DNA of 15,903 nucleotides from Candidatus Caenarcanales bacterium (GCA_022447685.1 JAKVAO010000062.1:1-15903); one strand, 5' to 3'. Numbered from the stretch's first letter, positions 9,142 to 15,318 are shown. Translations and numbers: made by a program. The notes: generated from the sequence alone by a model not told the origin.

Positions 9142-9235
9142 ATTTAAGTAACCTCCAAGTACAAGACAAAAATGGTAAGCAATCAAGAAATTGACAGAAG
9201 ATTGTAGATTTTAGATTGCAGAGCTTGATATCCAA

Positions 9236-9273
9236 ATTATAGACAGATTTCCTGATTATAGACAGATTTCCTG
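9236..9273 (-). promoter_or_regulatory. 19-bp direct repeat duplicating a TATAAT promoter element
   Basis: ATTATAGACAGATTTCCTG occurs twice back to back (9236-9254 and 9255-9273). On the minus strand each copy reads CAGGAAATCTGTCTATAAT, ending in a perfect consensus -10 box, about 95 and 114 nt upstream of the WD40 start codon. The duplication could make two overlapping promoters, or the repeats may be operator half-sites for the HTH protein they precede. The -35 regions are poor (TGTCTA at 17-nt spacing for the proximal box). Confidence 0.55.
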
Positions 9274-9345
9274 TTAACCAAGTGGGAGATGAGTGAAAAC
9301 TGTTTGAATCTGACCTTCAACTGACAGCTTACTGACTTTCAAATG

Positions 9346-9450
9346 GGGAGCATCCCATTTTTATTTTTGTAAGTAAATCTCTCAAAGTAAGAATAGATAA
9401 GGGTTTCAGCCATCCTAAATCGGCTAATTTGCTTTCATTGGGATGCTCCC
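9346..9450. mobile_element. 105-bp MITE, copy 1, with 8-bp target duplication
   Basis: The ends GGGAGCATCCCA (9346-9357) and TGGGATGCTCCC (9439-9450) are perfect 12-bp inverted repeats. Directly flanking them is the same 8-mer, TTCAAATG, at 9338-9345 and 9451-9458, which is the signature of transposition. The interior has no coding potential, so it must be mobilised in trans. Its reverse complement aligns with the element at 14928-15027 (shared blocks TTAGC, GCTGA, CCCTT, TTACTTTG, GAT, TACAA in the same order). An 8-bp duplication is seen with several IS families (for example ISL3, ISAs1, IS256), so the parent cannot be named. Confidence 0.9.
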
Positions 9451-9471
9451 TTCAAATGACAACTTTGTGAC

Positions 9472-9499
9472 TTGTACTTAGGAAGGAAGCTGTTATAAA
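9472..9499 (+). promoter_or_regulatory. candidate sigma-70 promoter for the small-peptide operon
   Basis: TTGTAC (9472-9477) and TATAAA (9494-9499) are separated by 16 bp, a reasonable housekeeping promoter upstream of the ORF at 9638, leaving a leader of about 130 nt. The MITE's right target duplication ends 13 bp before the -35 box. No experimental support; short motifs of this kind arise by chance in AT-rich DNA. Confidence 0.4.
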
Positions 9500-9507
9500 T
9501 TGAAATC

Positions 9508-9597
9508 ATAGCGGTTTTAATATGAGTAGCTCAAACTAATAGGTTCAAAGCTACCGTAGGGTTATCGAGAATAATCTATCCAATTGAAAACCGCTAT
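9508..9597. repeat. nested inverted repeat in the leader of the small-peptide operon
   Basis: ATAGCGGTTTT (9508-9518) is exactly inverted at 9587-9597 (AAAACCGCTAT), and inside it GTAGCT (9526-9531) pairs with AGCTAC (9549-9554). The outer ends sit in TA context, so this may be a small TA-flanked MITE or solo element; alternatively the RNA leader folds into a long hairpin before the ORF at 9638. Confidence 0.5.
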
Positions 9598-9637
9598 CAA
9601 GTCAAACTTTTTTTTCCTTAATGGGAGATTTACAACA

Positions 9638-9790
9638 ATGAGTAAAAACCAGAAAAACTGTAGTAGTAAAGGTGGTGGACTACCAACACCTATAAAGGTA
9701 GCAAGTGATATTTTAGGAGCTACTGTTGCCACTGTTGCTGTTAAAGACGCGATCGGTGGTGAGAAAAAAATCCAAGATAACATTCGATAA
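9638..9790 (+). CDS. 50-aa small protein, glycine/alanine-rich
   Basis: Begins MSKNQKNCSSKGGGLPTPIK and continues with an Ala/Val-rich segment (ASDILGATVATVAVKDAIGG). A GGGAG ribosome-binding site lies about 10 nt upstream of the ATG. The GGGLPTP motif and the hydrophobic Ala/Val stretch could suit a secreted or processed peptide, but no leader motif of a known peptide class is recognised. It is 18 nt upstream of the next mini-gene, so the two are likely co-transcribed. Function unknown. Confidence 0.6.
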   Translation: MSKNQKNCSSKGGGLPTPIKVASDILGATVATVAVKDAIGGEKKIQDNIR

Positions 9791-9808
9791 TTAAGGAGGT
9801 TTTAGATC

Positions 9809-9958
9809 ATGGATAAAATTGTTGGTGCCGGCAAAAAAATTGTAGAGACTACAGCTACTGGCTTTCTCCGCCAAGCTGGGAAGGATCTTTACAAGTTAGC
9901 CTCTGAGAAGTCTACAGGGCAACCTAAATCTAAAGACCAATCTGAGTCTAAAGGTTAG
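9809..9958 (+). CDS. 49-aa small protein with amphipathic N-terminal helix
   Basis: Preceded by an ideal AAGGAGG (9793-9799) 9 nt from the ATG, which is the best evidence that it is translated. Residues 1-32 (MDKIVGAGKKIVETTATGFL, then RQAGKDLYKLAS) could form an amphipathic helix, followed by a polar Lys/Ser/Gln tail. There is no Cys, so it is not a lanthipeptide-type core. The protein family is unknown to me; it is probably expressed together with the preceding ORF. Confidence 0.65.
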   Translation: MDKIVGAGKKIVETTATGFLRQAGKDLYKLASEKSTGQPKSKDQSESKG

Positions 9959-9985
9959 TCTCAGTAGATCACAAAGTCAGGAAAT

Positions 9986-10141
9986 AATGGGGGTTTCAGG
10001 CGATTAGATATCCATGTTTGTCACTAGCTGGCGGTGCAACCGCACTCGCGTAGCGAGACCGCAAAATTTCTAAGCCATAACCGTAAAAGCTTATGTCGTA
10101 AAGCTTGTGGGAAATGAGCCGCGTCGGCTGAAACCCCCATT
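9986..10141. repeat. 156-bp inverted-repeat element with internal hairpins
   Basis: AATGGGGGTTTCAG (9986-9999) is exactly inverted at 10128-10141 (CTGAAACCCCCATT). Inside, GCGGTGCAACCGC and CTCGCGTAGCGAG, almost adjacent near 10030-10060, are perfect 5-bp-stem, 3-nt-loop hairpins. No target duplication is visible and there is no ORF. GCGTAGCGAG-type hairpins are common interspersed repeats in cyanobacteria. The element fills most of the 329 nt between the mini-gene ending at 9958 and the LRAT-like gene. The rest of that gap holds the hairpin at 10206-10243 and nothing else I can recognise. Confidence 0.65.
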
Positions 10142-10205
10142 CCGTAAAAGACCTAGCTGAGTTTGTGATAAAGCTGAGTCTGAATAGTTTGATAGTTAAA
10201 CAAAC

Positions 10206-10243
10206 GATAACCACGCTAGTTTTGGCGAGCCGTCGTGGTTATC
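10206..10243. promoter_or_regulatory. 10-bp stem-loop upstream of the LRAT-like gene
   Basis: GATAACCACG (10206-10215) pairs with CGTGGTTATC (10234-10243) across an 18-nt loop, 45 nt before ATG 10288. It may be a terminator for the mini-genes, a leader hairpin, or an operator. No U-run follows the stem. Confidence 0.45.
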
Positions 10244-10287
10244 AAGATCACTTTTGAGTTCACTTTATTTTCTAGAGGTATTTTACA

Positions 10288-10725
10288 ATGCCCGAAACTA
10301 TATCTGTTAATCATTTACCAGATGGGCTTTATCTAATCGATAAGCCAATGGATATAACTTTTGGACTGACAAAGCACAGTGCCATTCTTGATATTGGTAA
10401 TCAGTCCGACTTATTTGAAGATCACCAGCCTGGGGTGCTTCACATGGATAAGGCTCAAGGCTTGATGTATATTGACTTGAACAGTTATACAGGAAACTGG
10501 CAGATCCAAGAAGGTCCAGTCCAGGGCAGTCAAGCTCAATTAGCCATTAAAAGAATCCACCAGTTTATACAAAATGAAGGTAATGAATATAGTTGCTTGA
10601 ACACCAACTGTCAACACTTTGCCTACTATGTGCTAACTGGAGAAAAGTGGTCTCCTGGTTTATGGAAAGGAGTAGGAGCTTTTGCCGGTCTATTGCTGTT
10701 AGGCAATATGTTTAGTTCAGAATGA
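10288..10725 (+). CDS. LRAT/NlpC-P60-like cysteine enzyme
   Basis: A 145-aa protein with the permuted papain-like (LRAT) pattern: His30 in TKHSAILDIG and Cys108 in the NCQHFAYYVL motif, close to the NCEHF of LRAT, H-REV and bacterial relatives. The family contains lipid acyltransferases, thioesterases and peptidases; the substrate here is not readable. Residues 129-142 (VGAFAGLLLLGNMF) are hydrophobic and could anchor the protein to a membrane, as in mammalian LRAT-type proteins. A ribosome-binding site AGAGGT lies upstream. It stands in a run of mini-genes and is followed 31 nt later by another, so a role in processing or acylating small peptides is conceivable, but unproved. Confidence 0.78.
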   Translation: MPETISVNHLPDGLYLIDKPMDITFGLTKHSAILDIGNQSDLFEDHQPGVLHMDKAQGLMYIDLNSYTGNWQIQEGPVQGSQAQLAIKRIHQFIQNEGNEYSCLNTNCQHFAYYVLTGEKWSPGLWKGVGAFAGLLLLGNMFSSE

Positions 10726-10756
10726 GAAAGGGTGTGTTTTCGACTAGAGGTCTTGT

Positions 10757-10912
10757 ATGTCTTTATTAACTAAAAAGTTGTCCAATAAAAAGGAACCTGT
10801 TTCTAAATCTTTAGACAAAAAAGTTCGACTGTATGAGCTTTGTGATCAAGATTTGAAATCGGCTTCTCCCAATAGCTTATGGCAAGGTTTTGATGATTTA
10901 GGTTATGACTAA
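10757..10912 (+). CDS. 51-aa small protein with Asp-rich C-terminus
   Basis: Starts ATG 10757 behind AGAGG (10745-10749) and ends TAA 10910. The N-terminal 24 residues are Lys/Ser-rich, while the C-terminal tail NSLWQGFDDLGYD is acidic and aromatic. It lies 31 nt after the LRAT-like gene and directly before the JmjC oxygenase. Since some RiPP pathways use Fe(II)/2-oxoglutarate oxygenases that hydroxylate Asp, this could be a precursor peptide; nothing else proves it. No known leader motif was recognised. Confidence 0.55.
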   Translation: MSLLTKKLSNKKEPVSKSLDKKVRLYELCDQDLKSASPNSLWQGFDDLGYD

Positions 10913-10949
10913 TCTCCTCCCATAAGTAATCAGGATTAGGGTTGAAAGT

Positions 10950-10984
10950 TTCCATTTCAATACTCACTAAGCATTGAAATGGAA
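10950..10984. terminator. 12-bp perfect stem-loop before the JmjC gene
   Basis: TTCCATTTCAAT (10950-10961) pairs exactly with ATTGAAATGGAA (10973-10984) round an 11-nt loop, and the stem can extend with one bulged T. It lies after the 51-aa gene and 41 nt before ATG 11025. The sequence after it is T-rich but interrupted, so either a weak terminator or a regulatory leader hairpin is possible. Confidence 0.45.
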
Positions 10985-11024
10985 CTTTGCTCTAGTTGTT
11001 TTGTCAACATCTTATAAGAGGAAA

Positions 11025-12260
11025 ATGAATATAACGTCAAAGAAAGTCGATTCAACAGAAATGTTATTAAATCCCCTCAAAAAAGAATATTTTATTGAGT
11101 CTTTTTGGGAAAAGAAACATTTAGTTTTAAGAAGAAAAAATCCAAATCACTACTCAAACCTGATTTCCAGACAGATTCTTGATTTTATTATCAGCCATGC
11201 CAAACTCAAATACTCTCAAATGAGATTAGCGAAGAATCAAAGTCAATCTTGCCCTGTTACCAAACTGCAAGAAGGTGGTATGATTTTCTTAGATTATAAT
11301 GATGTTCCTTCTGTTAATCAATTGTATAGTAGTTATGCTCAAGGAGAAACTTTAATTGTCAAACAAATTCAGGATTATTACCAACCACTGGCTAAGTTTT
11401 GTCTTGAGTTAGAGGAATTTTTTCATCATCCCGTGAGTATTAATTCTTATTTAACTCCCCCTCATAGTCAAGGGTTTGATGCACATTTTGATAATCATGA
11501 TGTCTGTATACTTCAAATAGATGGTTCTAAGCACTGGCGTATTTATGGATCGGCGGTAGATTTGCCTCTTGTTGATGATAATTCTCCAATCCCCAAGGAA
11601 ATATTAGATAATCCAGTAGAGGAAGTTCACTTAAAAGCCGGTGATTTACTTTACCTTCCTCGTGGTGTTGTGCATGAGGCATGGACTACGAATGTTTCTT
11701 CTTTCCATCTTACGGTGGGAATCCATGTTTTCCGCTGGGCTGACTTAATTACAGAGGTGATCACTTCTCTTTCTCGTCAAGATGTGCGTTTTCGTGCTTC
11801 ATTACCAATTGGTTTTTTTGATTCGGAAAAGGAGGATCCTATTCAAAACAAATTACTCGAATTAACTAAAATTGCTACTGATCAGGTTAAAGCCAAAGTT
11901 GGGGTTAGTCAACTAAAAAAACATTTGATTGACAAGATGAATCCTTTAGCTGATGGTCATTTTAGCTGTTTGGATTTGGTGGATAACATCACCTTGGATA
12001 CTGTGGTGGCAAGAAAACAAGGTATGATTTGCCGAGTTGCCATAGAAGGGGAAGGAGAAGGGGAAGGGGAAGGGGTTGTGATTCAATTTCCGGGGAATCA
12101 GGTTTCCGCACCGCTATATCTTGAACTGCCTTTTCAGTTTATTGCCTCACAAGATAAATTTCCTATTAGTGCTATTCCTGATATTTTAAGCAACAATAGT
12201 AAATTAGTTTTGGTGCGACGTTTGATTAGGGAAGGGCTTTTAACTATTGTGAAATTATGA
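11025..12260 (+). CDS. ROX-type JmjC/cupin-like Fe(II)/2-oxoglutarate oxygenase
   Basis: A 411-aa protein. The metal-binding triad HXD...H is present: His154-Phe-Asp156 in SQGFDAHFDNHDV and His217 in YLPRGVVHEAW. The stretch NSYLTPPHSQGFDAHFDNHD, then LQIDGSKHWRIY, is the hallmark of the YcfD/MINA53/NO66 ribosomal-oxygenase group, which hydroxylate Arg or His of ribosomal proteins. The C-terminal ~90 residues fit the winged-helix part of that family. ATG 11025 is chosen (AAGAGG just upstream); TTG 10974 lies within a hairpin. Because it sits in an accessory peptide-rich region, a ribosomal target is doubtful and a dedicated peptide or protein substrate is likelier, by inference. An uninterrupted Gly-Glu run (near residue 345) is encoded by hexanucleotide repeats. 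Confidence 0.87.
   Translation: MNITSKKVDSTEMLLNPLKKEYFIESFWEKKHLVLRRKNPNHYSNLISRQILDFIISHAKLKYSQMRLAKNQSQSCPVTKLQEGGMIFLDYNDVPSVNQLYSSYAQGETLIVKQIQDYYQPLAKFCLELEEFFHHPVSINSYLTPPHSQGFDAHFDNHDVCILQIDGSKHWRIYGSAVDLPLVDDNSPIPKEILDNPVEEVHLKAGDLLYLPRGVVHEAWTTNVSSFHLTVGIHVFRWADLITEVITSLSRQDVRFRASLPIGFFDSEKEDPIQNKLLELTKIATDQVKAKVGVSQLKKHLIDKMNPLADGHFSCLDLVDNITLDTVVARKQGMICRVAIEGEGEGEGEGVVIQFPGNQVSAPLYLELPFQFIASQDKFPISAIPDILSNNSKLVLVRRLIREGLLTIVKL
12044..12076 (+). repeat. GAAGGG-type hexanucleotide microsatellite in the JmjC gene
   Basis: About five consecutive copies of GAAGGG/GAAGGA encode (Gly-Glu)n in the linker before the C-terminal domain. Because the unit is 6 bp, slippage changes length without breaking the frame. 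Confidence 0.75.
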
Positions 12261-12290
12261 TTATTTATTTAGCTTTTGAGGTCTATTTTT

Positions 12291-12395
12291 ATGGTTTTTA
12301 ACTGTCAGCCTATTGACCAACATTTCTGTTGTAACGAGTTGTTTGATGTGCTGGTTAGCGGACAATCAAATCAAATCAAAAACAATTCATTATAA
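12291..12395 (+). CDS. possible 34-aa cysteine-containing peptide
   Basis: ATG 12291 to TAA 12393. The sequence begins MVFNCQPIDQHFCCNELFDV and has three Cys residues (5, 13, 14). TTTTGAGG (12274-12281) supplies a possible, rather distant ribosome-binding site. It lies 30 nt after the JmjC stop. Short ORFs of this size occur by chance, so this is a weak call. Confidence 0.3.
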   Translation: MVFNCQPIDQHFCCNELFDVLVSGQSNQIKNNSL

Positions 12396-12406
12396 GGAGG
12401 AATAAA

Positions 12407-12508
12407 GTGAGCGATCGTCAAAATAATGAAAACCTTAGTTCATTCAAGAAGAGCCGAGCCTTCATATTCACTATGTATAAAGCTAGTTTCGGCTTGATTT
12501 GGGCTTGA
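12407..12508 (+). CDS. possible 33-aa peptide with GTG start
   Basis: GTG 12407 stands 6 nt after a near-ideal AAGGAGGA (12394-12401), the main reason to call it. The peptide MSDRQNNENLSSFKKSRAFI ends in an aromatic, hydrophobic tail (FTMYKASFGLIWA). There is no recognised family. With the preceding short ORF it occupies the 315-nt gap between JmjC and MoxR genes; the remaining ~65 nt (12509-12575) show nothing recognisable. Confidence 0.4.
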   Translation: MSDRQNNENLSSFKKSRAFIFTMYKASFGLIWA

Positions 12509-12575
12509 AATTAGCTAAAGTCCCATTAAGACAAAACTTTTTGCCTTGTTTGTATTCTAGTTTCACACTTAAAAA

Positions 12576-14645
12576 ATGAATCCACTACAATTATCCGAAA
12601 AAGCTAAAATAGCGATTTCACAATTAGCGCAGGGATTAGTTGGCAGGGAGTTAGAATGCCGATTGATTCTTTTAGCATTACTCGTTGGTGAACACTCACT
12701 TTTAATTGGTCCTCCTGGCACCGCTAAAAGTTTGTTAGCAAAAAGATTGTACAAAATAATAGATATTTCTTCTGAAATTAATTCAAGCAACCTTGATGAT
12801 TCTGGGAGAAAGAATCTCCGTAGTAAAGGATACTTTGAAATTCTGTTTACAAATTTTTCCACACCTGAAGAAGTGCTTGGTCCTTTGAGCATTCCTCAGT
12901 TACAAAATAATATTTATGAAAGAATCACTGAAGGTTATTTACCATCTGCCTCCATTGCTTTTCTAGATGAGATTTTCAAAGCAAATAGTGCTATTTTAAA
13001 CGCCTTACTAACTATTATTAATGAACGTGAGTTTGATAATGGTGCTATTCGTTATCCAGTCCCCCTATTAAGTGTTGTAGGGGCTAGTAATGAATTACCC
13101 CGTGAAGAAGGAGAATTAGGAGCGTTATTCGACCGCTTTTTAGTCCGTATTTGGGTAAACAATCTCGATAATCAAAATTTTGTTGAGTTATTAGGGATTT
13201 ATGATCGATCTTCTAATAATAACAATGTATCTCAAACAAATCCAATATTTTCTATCTCGGAGCTTAAAGCATTACAAAAAAGCATTAATAGTGTAATTTT
13301 ACCTGACTTTATCAAAGTATATTTTGCTGAGTTCAGAATTAAACTGGACAACATGAACAGGGAAATTCGCCAGAAACGAAGTAAAAATCCGAACAATGCT
13401 AATATTAGTTCCCAAGATACTGCATTCCGAGAGGCTTATGTTTCTGAAAGAAGATGGGGTAAAATTGTTAAGTTACTAAAAGCATCAGCATTTTTGAATA
13501 ATAGAAATTACATTTCTATTTGGGATTTATTATTACTTCCTGAATGTGTAGCTTCTACTAAAGATCATATGAAGGATTTTGGTGATAAGTTATTAGTTGA
13601 TTGGACTGAAGTAGTCAACAAAGTATATCTAAAAATTCCTTCACCTTGGCCTACTGAAGAGGATGTGAAGAAATTAAATCAGTCTGAATTAATTGAAGTT
13701 AAATATCGTTATCAACTACTAGCTGGAAATTTATCTTTATTGAGAGATTTACATAAATCATTAGAAGTAAATTTCAATGAAGAAGAAAATGCTCCTAACT
13801 TAAATATTTTCTTAACTCCTAATGACTTTAAAAATAGACTAAAAGAATGGGGAAGACACCACTCAGATTCCACTGATTCCAATACTATTCAATCTAAATT
13901 AACTACTTTAGAAGAACAGTTAAAACCATTAGAACAACTCTTAAAATTGTTAAACCCTTCAATAGGAGGTTATCCACCACCTCCACCACCAGAAGTGCCA
14001 GGTAAAACAATCACTTGTTCAGTTGGCAATGCAGAGATTGTTTTTGTCAAGGTTCAGAATAGCAATAATGATCGTGATATCTATATATCAGAAATACCTA
14101 TTACTTTAAAAATGGTTAATGATATACAAGGCAGACAAACTAGCCAAGATGATAATAAAATCATCACCATGACGATTCCTGCAATTCAAAGTTTTATCAC
14201 TGAAATTAATACTCAACCTATTACCATCAAAGATCAGCGTTGGAATGCTTCCTTAAGACTACCGACTCAACAAGAATACAAAAGTTGTGTATTAGGAACT
14301 TCAGGAATTCATAACCAGGAAAAATTAGTTGAGGCTTTAAATCAAAATCATTTAAAAATTTATCATCGAAGATCAAAATTAAAGCCAAAAGATAACGAAT
14401 ACCTACAACAGGTTGAAGGAGAGAGAAAAACATTAAAATTTTGTTCTTATCTAAAATCTCCTGTTGGTTATCAACCTCAGCTTTGCACAATTAATAATCA
14501 GCAAAATCAATATATTTCTTTAGGAGGTTCTAAACTCTCTTCGATAACAGAAATAGCTGAGTCAATTATTAAGGGAAAAGCTATAGATGATAACAATGAA
14601 AATTCTGAATTTTCGTTTCGATTAATACTAGAAATTAACAATTAA
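12576..14645 (+). CDS. RavA/MoxR AAA+ ATPase fused to degenerate FGE-like domain
   Basis: A 689-aa protein. Residues 1-330 are a MoxR AAA+ module of RavA type: Walker A GPPGTAKS (45-52), Walker B IAFLDEIFK (127-135), sensor-1 SNELP (171-175), DRF (186-188), then SERRWGKIVKLLKASAF, close to the RavA sensor-2/lid segment. A proline run (467-472) ends a helical middle region. Residues 475-689 look like a degenerate formylglycine-generating-enzyme/SUMF1 (C-type-lectin-like) fold: LRLPTQQEYK (about 560-569), ISLGGS (near 648) and FRLILE near the end, mirroring RLPTEAEWE, RGGS and FRL. Catalytic Cys of true FGE were not seen. MoxR proteins remodel partners using ATP; the FGE-like domain may recognise ligands. 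No Shine-Dalgarno precedes ATG 12576. Confidence 0.9.
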   Translation: MNPLQLSEKAKIAISQLAQGLVGRELECRLILLALLVGEHSLLIGPPGTAKSLLAKRLYKIIDISSEINSSNLDDSGRKNLRSKGYFEILFTNFSTPEEVLGPLSIPQLQNNIYERITEGYLPSASIAFLDEIFKANSAILNALLTIINEREFDNGAIRYPVPLLSVVGASNELPREEGELGALFDRFLVRIWVNNLDNQNFVELLGIYDRSSNNNNVSQTNPIFSISELKALQKSINSVILPDFIKVYFAEFRIKLDNMNREIRQKRSKNPNNANISSQDTAFREAYVSERRWGKIVKLLKASAFLNNRNYISIWDLLLLPECVASTKDHMKDFGDKLLVDWTEVVNKVYLKIPSPWPTEEDVKKLNQSELIEVKYRYQLLAGNLSLLRDLHKSLEVNFNEEENAPNLNIFLTPNDFKNRLKEWGRHHSDSTDSNTIQSKLTTLEEQLKPLEQLLKLLNPSIGGYPPPPPPEVPGKTITCSVGNAEIVFVKVQNSNNDRDIYISEIPITLKMVNDIQGRQTSQDDNKIITMTIPAIQSFITEINTQPITIKDQRWNASLRLPTQQEYKSCVLGTSGIHNQEKLVEALNQNHLKIYHRRSKLKPKDNEYLQQVEGERKTLKFCSYLKSPVGYQPQLCTINNQQNQYISLGGSKLSSITEIAESIIKGKAIDDNNENSEFSFRLILEINN

Positions 14646-14667
14646 TTAGATAGGAGTGAATTCAATA

Positions 14668-15066
14668 ATGAATAAAAAGGTAAACAAACAGGAAAAAAGA
14701 CGATCAGAAAATAAAAATCTTCATCTAGAACAAATCAACTTAAAAAATAATCAATCATCACAAGATGCTCATACCAACGAGAGTTTTTCAAAGCAATTGA
14801 ATTTTGAAGGAATATGTGGTTGGTATCCCAAAAAATATCCCTCTATTTCTATGGTTTTTCTGGGAACACCTGGTAGTGGTAAATCGAAACACTTTGGGGC
14901 ATCTTGGGAATCTTTTGCTCAATTATGGGGAGCATCCCAATTTGGCACGTTAGCTTTTTTAAGAGGTGCTGACCCCCTTGGGTTATCATTACTTTGGGTG
15001 ATGCTTTTACAACAATGGGATGCTCCCCAATTATGTAAAAGAAATATCAATTCTGATAGTAAATGA
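14668..15066 (+). CDS. chimeric short P-loop protein with in-frame MITE
   Basis: A 132-aa ORF 22 nt after the MoxR gene, ATG 14668 behind TAGGAGTG. Residues 1-50 are polar and basic; ISMVFLGTPGSGKSKHF (60-76) is a hydrophobic strand plus Walker A, but no Walker B or sensor follows, so it is only the start of a P-loop NTPase. From residue 82 (SFAQL) the DNA equals the array gene B tail in the same frame. The MITE (14928-15027) plus its target duplication then adds 36 codons without a stop, after which the shared tail CKRNINSDSK and TGA return. The product would be a truncated, probably non-enzymatic protein. It could equally be a dying gene. Confidence 0.6.
   Translation: MNKKVNKQEKRRSENKNLHLEQINLKNNQSSQDAHTNESFSKQLNFEGICGWYPKKYPSISMVFLGTPGSGKSKHFGASWESFAQLWGASQFGTLAFLRGADPLGLSLLWVMLLQQWDAPQLCKRNINSDSK
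14928..15027. mobile_element. 100-bp MITE, copy 2, with 8-bp target duplication
   Basis: Ends GGGAGCATCCCA (14928-14939) and TGGGATGCTCCC (15016-15027), flanked by CAATTATG at 14920-14927 and 15028-15035. The array copies at 15401 and 15821 show the uninterrupted site GCTCAATTATGTAAAAGA, so the pre-insertion state is directly visible. The element is homologous, in opposite orientation, to the one at 9346-9450. It carries no gene on its own. Confidence 0.95.
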
Positions 15067-15165
15067 GTAATCTGTTTTTATCTTGACCTACTACTCATAA
15101 TTCAGAATTTTCTGTTTACATCACACAATCTAAATCAATAATCATTAAATTAGGAAAAACCTCAA

Positions 15166-15318
15166 ATGAAAACAATCAAAATACCTGATAATCGCCTACG
15201 AGACTTATTAAAAGAACTTGAAAAACCAGCAAAATCTGGCTTGTCTTGTCCTAAGTGTGGGAAACCGATGAGTTTGATAAAAGGAAAAACCTCAAATGAA
15301 AACAATCAAAATACCTAA
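15166..15318 (+). CDS. 50-aa CPxC mini-protein, type A copy 1
   Basis: Begins MKTIKIPDNRLRDLLKELEK and has a CPKCGKP knuckle at residues 28-34, ending TSNENNQNT. A single CxxC with no second pair implies half a zinc ribbon that could complete a four-Cys site by dimerising with itself or with type B. AGGA (15152-15155) precedes the ATG. It overlaps type B by 23 nt in another frame. Function unknown; perhaps a small regulator or adaptor, without direct support. Confidence 0.65.
   Translation: MKTIKIPDNRLRDLLKELEKPAKSGLSCPKCGKPMSLIKGKTSNENNQNT

Noticed and set aside
10950..10984. Stem-loop as a firm intrinsic terminator
   Set aside because: The T-run after the stem is interrupted (TTTGCTCTAGTTGTTTT), so it is listed with modest confidence only.
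12428..12508. AGCCGA/TCGGCT pair as a terminator before the MoxR gene
   Set aside because: The stem is 6 bp with a loop of over 30 nt, too weak to support.
14000..14645. Diversity-generating retroelement target in the FGE-like domain
   Set aside because: No template repeat matching the C-terminal end, no reverse transcriptase and no accessory gene in the window. Asn-rich stretches alone reflect AT-rich DNA. A distant cassette outside the window cannot be excluded.
14850..14900. The ORF at 14668 as a functional ATPase
   Set aside because: Only a Walker A strand-loop is present; there is no Walker B, sensor or helical lid before the array-derived tail begins.
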